Assembly (NCBI RefSeq): GCF_037975245.1
Contig: NC_092571.1
Span: 22,387,564-22,451,563 of the forward strand
Source of the DNA: Apostichopus japonicus
Taxonomy: Eukaryota; Echinodermata; Holothuroidea; Aspidochirotida; Stichopodidae
Length of the DNA stretch: 64,000 nucleotides
Reading direction: 5' to 3'
Part shown: in pieces, positions 21,901-33,515 of the stretch
Position numbering within the stretch: the stretch's first letter is position 1
Layout: each line of letters starts with the position of its first letter
Translations under genes and position numbers: made by a program
The notes under the pieces: model-generated
What the model was told of the DNA's origin: nothing
Seen by the model: only the letters and a program-made list of their open reading frames with translations
The model's database searches: none

Positions 21901-24724
21901 CCACTGCCCTTACTACACTCAAAAACATCTTTGCGAGTACACTACGAGTAATAGCTACTCTCTTAAAAAAAAAACATCGAATATACAAATTACCATGTTT
22001 TTACAGACTTTTACGTGCAATCTGAGAAATTGCAGGCTTGAGACCCATATTTTAGGGCTAGGTATTCGCAGCATTAAACACTCGGAAAGTGCCGTTTCCG
22101 GCCATCTGGGGGTTTGAAAAAACCCAAAATTTTCTTGTACGCTCCGCGCCAACCGATGGTGGCGCTCCGCTTAGATAGTCTCCACACATTAGCCCCCCCA
22201 ATATTTTTTCCGTTCCGCCGCGCCTGGAAAGAAGTAGTACAACCATGTATTCTTCTGCTGGGGAGGGGGGAGCCACCACCTCCCCCACTGGTAGACAAAA
22301 TAATTACAAAATTCCTAGTGTAAAGTACATAAATATATAGCAGGAATAGGCTGTACAACCTAAACAATCGAAAAATTGTTCAACATTGGTTTAAAAGTTG
22401 CTAATATATACCACCATTATGCACATAAGTACCTTCCAATTTACCCAAATTGCAAAGAGATGGGGAAACCCCTCCCTTGGATGACTTCACATCTTAGAGA
22501 AGAGAAGGAGAGATTTAAAGTTCTGTAAGGTTTACCCTCAATTAATACTCAAAATTATGTCTTGATTCATACTCTACTCTTTCTTTTGAAAAATGACAAC
22601 ATTAAAAGTAACTAAAGAAATTACACAAAACCAAACAACCAAACCATAGCTCTAATGTTACTTAAATTATTAAAATACTACTAAATTCTACTATTGTGAA
22701 CTCCTGTCAAAAAAAAGAGATAATTCTGGACAACTACTGGAGTCCCAACTGTAGATGCTGCTAAGAGATATCAAAACCAAGACAGTTTCCTCCTTCAATG
22801 TTACCTTTTAGAGAGAGCAGTGAATAAAATTCTGATTTGCCGGACTTAAATCACTCTTTTCCTTATATGCAAACAATTCCAACCCATTAGCATTTATCAG
22901 TTTGTGTCACAGCGATGAGATGAACAAATTGGGTGCATACTTTACCCTGTCTTATTGACATTGCAAAATCAGTATGTAGTGTTATGCCTCCCCCCCCCCA
23001 CCCCCCTCCCCTGCACTTCCTCCTTTACTCAGGCCTGTGTCTTTCAGGATCCTTACCAATGCTAGCCTCTGCAAGAATAAGGTATGAAGGAACCAACTGA
23101 ATGCTGTCTAGGCCATGCACATCAATACTGAACCTCAAGGACTGCATAGCTGCTGGAACTGCCTGTTCATGTTTGCCTTCAAACAACAGCTTTTGGCCTG
23201 TTGTTCGTGTAAGTTCTACCATATGTCTCTACAAATAGAAAAATAGTGACATAGAACCACAATGATTTAACAAACTTGAAAAAAGCTTTGAAGAACACAA
23301 TAGGGACTGCAAGTCACTCAAAATCCAAATATGTGTGGAAAAGGACAAAAAGGCTTTTGCCTGATTTGCCAAGGACCTCAGCCAAGGTGAAATGTACCTT
23401 GTATTGAAAATTTACAATATATCTAACCTTAGACATGCATGAACTACAGACTTCAATCACACAGAAATATCTGGTGGAGACAAGTACACATTTGAGAGCA
23501 AGGAAGGGATTGGAGAGAGAGAGGGGCAAGGGAAGAAATAACATGAAAGTAATTGTGAATGAGTTTCAGACTATGAACAAATGAAAATCAGACCTTCCTT
23601 TTAAGTTGGGGAGGAACACCTTGATGGTAGTACAGTATATCCATCATAGCTAACAAGTACTATAGAAAAAAGTGGGATAGTATGATAGTAACTAGTATTA
23701 GTAAAGGTTCCAATATCACCACCCTCAAACCTTCCCCCTCCCCTTCCACAACACACAGACATCTGTGGCTCAATTTAATCCATGGTCAGCTGTTGCCTGA
23801 TACTGGAACAAGATGAAACAATTGGTTGAATGCCATCAAGTTTGTTAGGAATATTTTAATGAATTAATTCTGACTAAATGATCTGAAACTGGATTGTATT
23901 GTTTAAACTTACTCTCCTTTCTAACATCTCTTTCTCCTGCTTTTTCCTTTGTTCCTCTGATGACAAGAAGGACAGATGAACTGATCTAAGTGGAATGAGA
24001 AGCTGACAGATCTTCTCATGAATTCCAACCCAATCTGCCTGTTGGTGCTCTACACCACTGCAGAATGAATAAAGGAAAAGAAAGATTAGGCCTACATTGC
24101 AATTGATGCCAGCAAATAATGGAATGCATCACCTTATTCCTATCACAATGAGATGAGTAAGAAAACATTATCAATATTCCCCTTGCTACAATGTAAATAA
24201 GAAATGTTTCATATTATTCAGCTGAAAATAAGATTTCTGTCCTCACTGTACATCCGGTTAGGTCTACTGTACTGGACTATGTAATAACAATAAGTTAATA
24301 GTAGTTAGTGACCCTTGTTCACCCATCAAGTTGGTATAAATTATAATGGTGAAATTAACTTAGCCTAGTTGCTAATTAACTCTTTTCATGTATTTCGCAG
24401 ACATTGTAAAACAGACATATTAGCAAGATGACCTCAACTTCATATTGTAGCTTAGCCATGGATGCTATGAAACTACTAATCGCCCTGCCAGCCTAACGTT
24501 GCGTATGACCTACCCCCCACCCCCCCCCCACCCTCCCAAACAGTTTCGGCACTCTGTTTCGTGGAACCAGACCTTACATAATGACATTGTAACGTTTGCA
24601 ATAACTGTCCAACTTACCAATAGTAAGTTACTCGACATCGTGTGCATTGAATAAAAGCTGGCTTTTGACAGAGTTCACAAAGAAGTTTAACTCCTTTTGG
24701 ATTCGAAAGCGGGTTTAGTGACAT
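18971..24724 (-). CDS. ZMYND12: ZMYND12, MYND zinc-finger and TPR protein (seven exons, complete)
   Basis: Orthologue of the ciliary/axonemal-associated MYND-TPR protein ZMYND12. Exons in transcription order: 24724-24618, 24057-23913, 23228-23057, 21131-20962, 20363-20117, 19675-19530, 19120-18971. Junctions are GT-AG and frames join, giving 378 residues (human 365). The MYND finger spans residues 16-53 with all eight ligands: C16, C19, C27, C30, C36, H40, H49, C53; intron 1 splits the C36 codon. TPR-like helices follow: LLFEGKHEQAVPAAMQSLRF, LVPSYLILAEASIG, AQAQWTVLKTPDCSSAI, GNFDDALRHIADD, then HMANVFFRQNRMDVADSLYS. Exon 5 carries a proline/lysine-rich insert (TQRPKTPAGVGAVAVELKRE) that looks family-variable. 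The start is the first ATG ahead of the MYND motif. A possible flagellar role is known from the family, not visible here. Confidence 0.93.
21172..21908. mobile_element. possible hAT-like non-autonomous element in ZMYND12 intron 3
   Basis: Left end GCAGTGGCGGCGGAACC and right end (reverse strand) GCAGTGGCGGAGCTAG form short imperfect terminal inverted repeats of the CAGTGGCGG type common in hAT elements. Inside are poly-G/poly-C stretches and copy 3 of dispersed family A. No clean 8-bp target duplication is visible, so type and ends are uncertain. Confidence 0.4.
21745..21850 (+). repeat. dispersed repeat family A, copy 3
   Basis: Reads GAAAGGGTCATTTCCTGC, then TTTTCTGTACGCTCCGCG, CCAACCTGTGGTGGCGC and TCCGCTTAGATAGT: same block order and + orientation as the other copies. 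It lies in ZMYND12 intron 3. Confidence 0.65.
22070..22305 (+). repeat. dispersed repeat family A, copy 4
   Basis: Reads GAAAGTGCCGTTTCCGGC, TTTTCTTGTACGCTCCGCG, CCAACCGATGGTGGCGC and TCCGCTTAGATAGT. A CCGCGCCTGG phrase and an AGGGGGGAGCC stretch follow. Together with copy 3 it makes ZMYND12 intron 3 a nest of this family. Confidence 0.65.
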
Positions 24725-25406
24725 TTTTTTTATGAAACTCCAAGATAATGTTTGAAATACGTGTGTATGCACAACGTAATATCTTCTGCAGGAAGTTCAA
24801 TGTGAAGCGTTGCATGGCAACAATAAGCTAATTCGTGACATATACACTTGGGGTAACGCTTAACTTCTAAAATATATTTTTTTCGTTTCATAGTATTTTA
24901 TTGATGCAATTATACTTTAAATATTTTAATAATTGTATATTGAACCAAATAAACCGTATAAATTAGTGACAAGAGAGATAGAGAAAGAAAAAAAGAATTA
25001 TGAATAACATTGCATCACTTTCAATTAGTGGTCCAACCGTGCGCCAGATGACAAGCGTCACCTGACATTACGAACAAAGCCAAAACACGAAAGTGTGTCA
25101 ATTCCGGAACTGTGTTTGACCGGACTGAACCTGGCCGACAGAGCTAGCAAACAGCAAATTATACTCTAAAGTAGGTATAATGCGGTCATCTGGCAGTAAC
25201 GTGACAAACCATGTGAATGATGAAGGCAAAGTGGGTAATATAGGATAGTATACAGTAACACTTGGAAGAGTCCACGTTAACGTGTTTTCTATTTATGCAA
25301 GTGCGTTGATTGTCCAAACAATTCAAATTACAATTCTCAGTACTGGCGTACACATGATTGACAAGGTGGAGAAGGGGTGGGGAGGGGACTTTTTTCACGA
25401 ATGATT
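24725..25406. promoter_or_regulatory. left side of the ZMYND12/arylsulfatase divergent upstream region
   Basis: No coding region is supported. Because ZMYND12 reads leftward from 24724 and the arylsulfatase reads rightward from 38944, this stretch should hold the ZMYND12 promoter. No TATA box at a convincing position was identified. It ends where tandem-monomer similarity begins. Confidence 0.4.
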
Positions 25407-28192
25407 CAATACAAACCTTAATACTACCCGAAGCAAGCAGAACAGCAAAAACTGTGCACTTCCAATAATTGCTAAGTAAATTAAACAGTATCACAATTTT
25501 GTCTAATTAAATGACCATCATATATGTATGCAAGGCACATTTTTCTTTAGTTTTGTTGAGTTTTCATGACAATCGAAGTGGGTCTACTATCAGCAGCAGG
25601 CGGATTCCGGCAGCGCCCTTATCGGCTCAATGCAAAATAATACACTAAAGAGCGAAAACAGCAAAAATGACAACCCCCATTAATTGCTCAATTTAACCCC
25701 GTGATAATTTTTGTGCCATCAAATGACTATCATAAATGAATGTAGGGGACATTATTCTTTCATTTTCATGACTTTTCATGACAATCGAAGGGGGTCTACT
25801 ATCTGCAGCAGGCGGATTCCGGCAGCGCCCTCATCGGCTCAATGCAAAAATACTACACTAAAGGGCGAAAACAGCTATAATGGCAACCCCCATTAATTGC
25901 TCAATTTAACCCCGTGATAATTTTTGTGCCATCAAATGACCATCATAAATGAATGTAAAGGACATTATTCTTTCGTTTTCATGACTTTTTTATGACAATC
26001 GAAAGGGGTCTACTACCAGCAGCAGGCGGATTCCGGCAGCGCCCTCATCGGCTTAATGCAAAAATACTACACTAAAGAGCGAAAACAGCAAAAATGACAA
26101 CCCCCATTAATTGCTCAATTTAACCCCGTGATAATTTTTGTGCCATCAAATGACCATCATAAATGAATGTAAAGGACATTATTCTTTCGTTTTCATGACT
26201 TTTCATGACAATCGAAGGGGGTCTACTATCAGCAGCAGGCGCATTCCGGCAGCGCCCTCATCGGCTAGTTGCAAAAATTATACACTAAACAGCGAAAACA
26301 GCCAAAATGACAACCCCAATTAATTGCTCAATTTAACCCCGTGATAATTTTTGTGCCATCAAATGACCATCATAAATGACTGTAGGGGACACTACTCTTT
26401 CTTTTTCATGACTTTTCATGACAATCGAAGGGGGTCTACTATCAGCAGCAGGCGGATTCCGGCAGCGCCCTCATCTCCTACTTGCAAAAAATACTACACT
26501 AAACAGCGAAAACAGCCAAAATGACAACCCCAATTAATTCTCAATATATGTAGGGGACATTATTCTTTCATTTTCATGACTTTTCATGACAATCGAAGGG
26601 GGTCTACTATCAGCAGCAGGCGGATTCCGGCAGCGCCCTCATCGGCTCAATGCAAAAATACTACACTAAAGGGCGAAAACAGCTATAATGGCAACCCCCA
26701 TTAATTGCTCAATTTAACCCCGTGATAATTTTTGTGCCATCAAATGACCATCATAAATGAATGTAAGGGACATTATTCTTTCGTTTTCATGACTTTTTAT
26801 GACAATCGAAAGGGGTCTACTACCAGCAGCAGGCGGATTCCGGCAGCGCCCTCATCGGCTTAATGCAAAAATACTACACTAAAGAGCGAAAACAGCAAAA
26901 ATGACAACCCCCATTAATTGCTCAATTTAACCCCGTGATAATTTTTGTGCCATCAAATGACCATCATAAATGAATGTAGGAGACACTATTCTTTTATTTT
27001 TATGACTTTTCATGACAATAGAAGGGGGTCTACTATCAGCAGCAGGCGGATCCGGCAGCGCCCTGATCCGATCCATGCAAAGTACTACACTAGGAGCGAA
27101 AACGGCCAAAATGACAACCCCAATTAATCGCTCAATATAACCCCGTGATAATTTTTGTGCCATCAAATGACCATCATAAATGACTGTAGGGGACACTACT
27201 CTTTCTTTTTCATGACTTTTCATGACAATCGAAGGGGGTCTACTATCAGCAGCAGGCGGATTCCGGCAGCGCCCTTATCTCCTACTTGCAAAAAATACTA
27301 CACTAAACAGCGAAAACAGCCAAAATGACAACCCCCATTAATTGCTCAATTTAACCCCGTGATAATTTTTGTGCCATCAAATGACCTTTCTCAATGCATT
27401 TAAGGGACATTATTCTCTCGTTTTCATGACATTTCATGACAATCGAAGGGGGTCTACTATCAGCAGCAGGCGGATTCCGGCAGCGCCCTCATCCGATCCA
27501 TGCAAAGTACTACACTAAACAGCGAAAACAGCTAAAATGACAACCCCATTAATTGCTCAATTTAACCCCGTAATAATTTTTGTGCCATCAAATGACCATT
27601 CTCTATGCATTTAAGGGACATTATTCCCTCGTTTTCATGACTTTTCATAACAATCGAAGGGGGTCTACTATCAGCAGCAGGCGGATTCCGGCAGCGCCCT
27701 CATCGGCTTAATGCAAAAATACTACACTAAAGAGCGAAAACAGCAAAAATGACAACCCCCATTAATTGCTCAATTTAACCCCGTGATAATTTTTGTGCCA
27801 TCAAATGACCATTCTCTATGCATTTAAGGGACATAATTCCCTCGTTTTCATGACTTTTCATAACGATCGAAGGGGGTCTACTATCAGCAGCAGGCGGATC
27901 CGGCAGCGCCCTGATCCGATCCATGCAAAGTACTACACTAGGAGCGAAAACGGCCAAAATGACAACCCCAATTAATCGCTCAATATAACCCCGTGGTAAT
28001 TTTTGTGCCATCAAATGACCATTCTCAATGCATTTAAGGAACATTTTTCTCTCGTTTTCATGACATTTCATGACAATCGAAGGGGGTCTACTATCAGCAG
28101 CAGGCGGATTCCGGCAGCGCCCTCATCGGCTAATTGCAAAAATACTACAATAAAGAACAAAAACATTAACAATGACATCCCCCATAATTGCT
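25407..28192 (+). repeat. left ~212-bp tandem array, ~13 units
   Basis: The anchor ACAATCGAAG, followed by GGGGTCTACTATCAGCAGC and CCGGCAGCGCCCTCATCGG, recurs at 25569, 25781, 25995, 26208, 26421, 26589, 26802, 27014, 27225, 27439, 27650, 27863 and 28073. Spacing is 210-214 bp except for one 168-bp unit (26421-26589) with an internal deletion. The outermost part, 25407-25568, is much more diverged than the inner units. Sub-variants include TATAATGGCAACC units at about 25870 and 26690. Confidence 0.95.
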
Positions 28193-30070
28193 GTGAGACT
28201 TAACTATGTTGTTTGAAAGATAAGTTATTCGAAACGGGTTAACAAATTACTATCACCAACCGTTGTGGAGTTATCAGCGTTTAACCGAAATTGGATAATT
28301 GGAACCGTTCACTTTAACTTTGAAGTTGCCTGAAAACTAGAGCTGTGGATGTAAAAATTGCCCCAATCGTCTTTGTCGTTTATTGATCTACGAATTTATA
28401 TTTTAATACTTTTCCTCTAAGTGAGGGCGCTATTTCATACAGCAATTTCCTATTTAATGAAATCATTAGAAATTTACGCAGGATATGTAAAATGTTTTTC
28501 CGTATCTGATGAGTGTATTTTAAAGTAAATTAAGACTCAGAATACTTTCTTATTAAGTGCACTTTATATTAAAGTAAAGTAACTACTAATTTAACATACT
28601 TTCTTTAGAGATGCCTTGGCACAAATTAATTCATGACACCATTAATACAAAATGTATGCGGTGAAAGTGTTGTGAAAACTTTCATAATGAACTACTCCGG
28701 TCTTCTACATAATCTGCATACACCATCCTATTGGCAGCCGTCGGGGAAAAGAAGACAACACTGTGAAAATTAGTTTTCAAACATGCTTTCGGAGGTGGGG
28801 GATGTTGAGCCCATTCCATTTTAAAGTAGGTGTCTAGAAGTGCATGAGTGTCGTAGTTGATTACATTTGTCATTTTTCTTCTGTAAATTTAAAACGAGGT
28901 GGGAGGGGGGGGGGTGGGTTGCACAATACATCCATAAAGGTGAATTTTCAAAACCTCCCAAAAGAAAGAGATTCTGTAGTAATTTTGTAATAGACAGAAA
29001 ATGAAATGAAAAAGACATACTCAAATACACTCAAGAAAGATACAGTCGACGAAGTAATAAGCTTGCTACAGTTGCATTTATGTACAACTACTTTAATTAG
29101 TTCTTGCCACATACGCCATGCACGTTTCTGGCTTTATGTACATTACACAAAATGAAACTCGTTTCAACTTCTAGGTGCTGTTTTTTCTGCATTATTTAAA
29201 GTAGCACACCTTGTGAGGATACTCACATCATAAAATCAGGCACAAACTATCCAGGTATACTTATTGAAACCACATCTCGGGAGCATGCTGGATGAGGAAG
29301 ATAACAAATATTCAACATATTCATTTCACGGCAGTACATTGCATGATGGGAAATATTCGTTTCACATAAAATTTGTTGATCAAAGCCTTTGTTTTTCTGT
29401 ATTATCTAGACACACACGTAAATGGCACGTGTAAACACTTGGGTGTCTGTTTTTTTTTTAAGTTTACTAAATCTAACCTGACACGGGGTGTTGTAAAATT
29501 CCGATGTCAAATAATGCATAACATTTAAGAAACAGCAAACATTTTGGTTGTATTTTTTGTGATATTATACCATGTAATAACCGTGCAGAAAGATGAATGA
29601 GGATGGAGGGCCCAAAGGCAGTCCAAAAATGAAATAAATGCAGAATGTAAACCACCTCCATAAATTCTACGATCTTCTTTTTTTGCGTCGTTATTATTCT
29701 TCGCAAAGAACTATAGTCTTTGAAGATAGTTAAGATAGATACTTTGTGAAAAGAGAAAAGCAAATTACCATAAACATTATACTAGCATGAAGAAAACCTT
29801 CTTAAACATGTTTTCCTACCCACCCTGCAGGTTAGACCAGTAAACCGGTCTTAACTGAAGTCCTGCCTGTAAGACAGCTGATATTTGCAGACCTCATTGT
29901 AGCTTTTAATACGGTTTCTCTTAGTGTAATTTTCGATCTTAAGAATAAAGTTAATTTTACAGTAGAAATACACAGGACTTAAATGATTAATTCAGCGTGT
30001 TTACATGTACGATGCTTGTTGCAAAGTTGACATCAGAGTAAACAAGGTACTATATAGACCAAATAAGGTT
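28193..30070. other. core of the candidate element, left part, no gene recognised
   Basis: AT-rich DNA downstream of the protease gene. Short minus-strand frames (28682-29030, 29473-29763) show no family motif. A duplicated AAAGTA-rich stretch occurs near 28540-28590. No transposase signature was seen on either strand. Confidence 0.4.
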
Positions 30071-30074
30071 AAAC

Positions 30075-30155
30075 AATTTTGCCATTAAATTACCGTCATA
30101 ATCGAATGTAAGGGATATTATTGTTTTGTTTGTTTTGTTTTGATAATCAAATCGG
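30075..30155 (+). repeat. isolated, decayed array monomer inside the core
   Basis: CAATTTTGCCATTAAATTACC then GTCATAATCGAATGTAAGGG and ATATTATTGTTTTG parallels the monomer stretch ATTTTTGTGCCATCAAATGACC, CATAAATGAATGTAAGGG, ACATTATTCTTTCG. It is in the left-array orientation, 1.9 kb inside the left array and just past the protease gene 3' end. Confidence 0.6.
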
Positions 30156-30279
30156 ATGTTTTTCTTTCGGTTACAAACGCTGGCCACACATACAACACAC
30201 TACAAGGGGTTGCTCCCGTATACATAGCGCAGATGCTTAGTTTATAGTTTGACCTCTTATGTATTGATCATGGAAGCGC

Positions 30280-32742
30280 CTAACTACGGGAAAGTATTGT
30301 TGTCGCTATGCGTCGTCTCTCGTAAGGTATATCATTCCATTTGACGTCTTTATTCAAACCCGTTGCGCTTTCGGCCAAGAGGCAAGTAAATACGCCGCAG
30401 TCACTCATGTTTCCTTGTTTGGCTGCGTCAGTTTTCATTCGAAAACACCATTCATCTAGATTAAGAGATCTCTCAGTATTTGCGATCAATAAAAATTGTT
30501 TGATATGGTCGAGGTGTGTTTTGTTGTTCGTATTATTAAGAGAATCGTAGTAGACAACCTCGCGCTGAATGTTATCCACCACCACTAAAGTCCAATGAGA
30601 AACAGAATTTATGGGAATTAATAAGAAATCTTGCTGAAATATATCGGAATTGCTACACCACCTATAAGCTTTGTCGTACCCATCGTTCAACAGGCTAGAA
30701 AAAAAGAATGTTGAGAAGGGGAATACCTTTGTGTTTAAAGATTTCTGAGCTGCCTCTGATAAAAGATTAAGATAAAAGTTAATGATATTGTCGTTTAATC
30801 ACCCGTCCGGCTCCATCAGCAACTTCAAGTCGTTCACCATAACGTTAATGCCAAATCCCCTGGTCACGGGTCGTCGTTGTGGGTCAAATAGGTCTTCGGC
30901 TACCTCGTCCTCCGTCGTCAAATCGATAATATCATCGGCACATTCTATATTTTTCTCAATGTTTTCCGTTGATCGATCCTGCTCAATAACAGGTGAGCGA
31001 TTGTCATGTTTACCTTCTTTAGTTATCTGTGAATGTCCAGTGGTATGGTCAGATGTGCTAGTAGGGTTGCATACTTTCTCGTGGTACATGTCGTCCTTGG
31101 TCTGGGTTTTGCACTTACCAATACCGCAATAAAATGTTACATTAAAACCAGACTTTACCGTTGAAGGAATACGCATACAGCTGTAATGGTACCATTCATC
31201 ACATTGCTTGCAATGGATGTACTGTCGTTTGTTATCATAATACGTTTGACAAGTGCAATACTTTCTTTTCATATTAATGTCGACCCAATTACTTGAAAAT
31301 CTTACTGGCTTACGTTTCCTCTTTTCCCTTGGTTTCGTTCTTGTTGCTCCTTCTCCCGATTCTACCAGTAATCGTATGTTTCCTCTGTTATTACACCATA
31401 TGCTCCGGAGGACCTTCACTGACCTCTTGAGATTTTTTGTCGACCAGCCCAGCTCCATAACGACACTCTCCCAGAAAGCTTTTGATGGTGATGAGGTAAC
31501 CGTCACCTTTTTTCTCACTGACGAAATTGCGGCAGAGATCTTGGCATACTCGGTACACGCAGGTCGTCCTCGCTTGTGAGCACCGCCCTTTAGCTGAGAG
31601 AAATCCCTTGTCGGTGATCGTTCCAGGAAATGTTCGTGTGACTCTTTCTATGAAAGGATAAATTGTATCGCAGGTTATTTATCATTTCGGTTCTTGTTTC
31701 GTACCACATTCGCATGACTACACAGCAGCTTCACTTAAATGAAACAAATTTTGCACACATTGTAATAAATGATAACTGAAAATCAGGTAAATACTGCTTT
31801 CATGCCGATAGTATACGATCATTTCTTCTCCCTTTCAGGCTTCAGGGCGTAATAGACGTAATAAAAAGAATATTTCAGTGGGATTTGAAAGCAGCTTCTA
31901 ATTGTAACGCTGCCTTCGTCCTCGGATGTTATGCTGATACATGCAGTGAATTCACCTTTACTTTCGGAGAAAGATAAAGAAGGGATAGGGCATATTCCTC
32001 TGGGCCGAAAACATGCAGGGTTAGGGTATGGATTGAAGCTGAAACACTTAATACCAGAACCGGTTCTCTGTGTTTGCATCTGTTTATGTACTAGTACGTA
32101 CAACGTGAAATATGTTACAAACACTGAACCCGGGACCTTGGTGGAGAGCATGGCTCGCGCTGCTATAAATTTGCGCCGTGACCTTGACGGGGGACTCTAT
32201 AACCAGCGCCGATATAAACTTAGCGGCTCACATTGACTCGCGCCGCTATATATGACCTTTTGCCGCGCACCGACTAGCAACGCCATGATCGTGGCGGCGC
32301 ACAATCACAGCTCAGAATTCAGGCGATCAAGTAGCCAGTACAGCAGAGGGAAGAGAGGGGGAACCACGCGACAACCACGTTAGCCTAACCGACGCGCCCT
32401 TCTTCACTACAACTCACCTCCCGCACCCAAAACACTGATCCAAATGTAATTCCAATTGCAAAAGCCAATGAAAGGTCTAAAAATTTCATTCAATACGAAG
32501 CGTTATCTTTATGGTAGTGAACTGACTCTAGCCACGCGTTGATAATCAAAGTTTGGTAAAAGAACCTCGTTGGGAAACCACTAGCATTCAATTGATAAAA
32601 AAATGCTCACCGGACGTTCGTCGCCATGATTCTGAGTTGGCCGTTTGAAGCGAATTGGCGTTGTATTAAACCCACTTGCCGTAATTGCGTGGTTCCATTG
32701 AACCTCCAAGCAATCTTCCTTTCCACCAGTGCGTTCTCCCAT
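30280..32742 (-). pseudogene. AT-hook-like / PHD finger / Ulp1 (C48) protease gene with one internal TGA
   Basis: Exon 2 (31647-30280) is one reading frame of 456 codons interrupted only by TGA at 30801-30799. In order it encodes KRGRP (AT-hook-like), a basic KREKRKRKPV-like stretch, a C4HC3 PHD finger (31257-31111) with ligands C,C,C,C,H,C,C,C, an acidic linker, then a Ulp1/SENP-type SUMO-protease domain (30798-30280). That domain begins LNDNIINFYLNLL and keeps the catalytic set: His 30597-30595 in SHWTLVVVD, Asp 30546-30544 in YYDS, Gln 30417-30415, Cys 30399-30397 in DCGVF. A plausible first exon, 32742-32611 (ATG GGA GAA...), has a CCG/GTGAGC donor in phase with the TTTCATAG acceptor before 31647. 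PHD fingers read histone tails and C48 proteases cleave SUMO-like conjugates; the biological role here is unknown. Without readthrough the product would lack the protease. Confidence 0.8.
32150..32265. repeat. CGCxGCTATA-type short repeats in the protease-gene intron
   Basis: CTCGCGCTGCTATAAATTTG, CAGCGCCGATATAAACTTAG and CTCGCGCCGCTATATATGACC are three imperfect ~40-bp repeats containing TATAA-like cores. They may be a decayed minisatellite or promoter-like sequence; no function is shown. Confidence 0.4.
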
Positions 32743-32800
32743 TTCCGTCGTTACCTGGGATGAGAAAGTTGAGTATAGGTCGATACATAAACAACCACAC

Positions 32801-32875
<75 letters not shown>

Positions 32876-32938
32876 ACGCGTGAAACTCCGAGTTACAACT
32901 ACTAGTGTTCCACTAGTCTCATCTAGTATCAACATATA

Positions 32939-32971
<33 letters not shown>
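32801..32971. repeat. two (TA)n tracts
   Basis: Uninterrupted TA runs at about 32805-32868 and 32940-32971, the latter followed by (TG)n. They lie ~60 bp upstream of the proposed first exon of the protease gene. Confidence 0.9.
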
Positions 32972-32973
<2 letters not shown>

Positions 32974-32979
32974 GTGTGT

Positions 32980-33515
32980 GTGTGTGTGTAGATATAGCAG
33001 CAGTAACTATATTCGTTAATTTAAAGTAAAATAGGGCCTATATATATAGAACAACGACATTTCAGATGAATTATAATTTGTACAACTTTTGCGATTGGGC
33101 GCTCCCAATCTACGAAAAGCATGTATCTCCTATGAAACCAGTTAACTTTAAACATTCCTTACTAAGACCAATTAAAGGCAAAAACTAGCTACCAAGTGAT
33201 ATCAGGTTTATTAAATGCATTTCTCTGCGCATTCCGTATGGGTTTTTTCACGTAATGATATAGACATGATAAAGTAAGAAGATGGAAATAACATAAAATG
33301 AAAGCCACGATTTGCTCTGATTACTTACGGATATGTAGGAGGTTATTTTTTCTTCTTGTTGCTTGATAAGTCACCCCATCATACCTCTACATCCTCGTCA
33401 TCTGGCGTTTGGTATCGCACTTTCGTTAACATTGGATTTATTCATTAACAACTAAAATATCGAAAAGAAACGGCTTGCTCCGCTAGGGGAAAGTGCTTCC
33501 ATATTACTGACTATC
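32980..33515. other. core of the candidate element, right part
   Basis: No coding region or second copy of other repeats recognised; AT-rich DNA between the microsatellites and the right array. Confidence 0.4.

Noticed and set aside
25711-28203. Short ORFs of ~60-98 residues repeated through both arrays
   Set aside because: They are the same frame of the 212-bp monomer read in each unit. The period is not a multiple of three, stops recur, and there is no start context or domain.
30799-30801. Selenocysteine reading of the internal TGA
   Set aside because: The position is normally Trp in Ulp1 proteins, not Cys or Sec, and no SECIS-like structure was recognised downstream. A TGG to TGA change is simpler.
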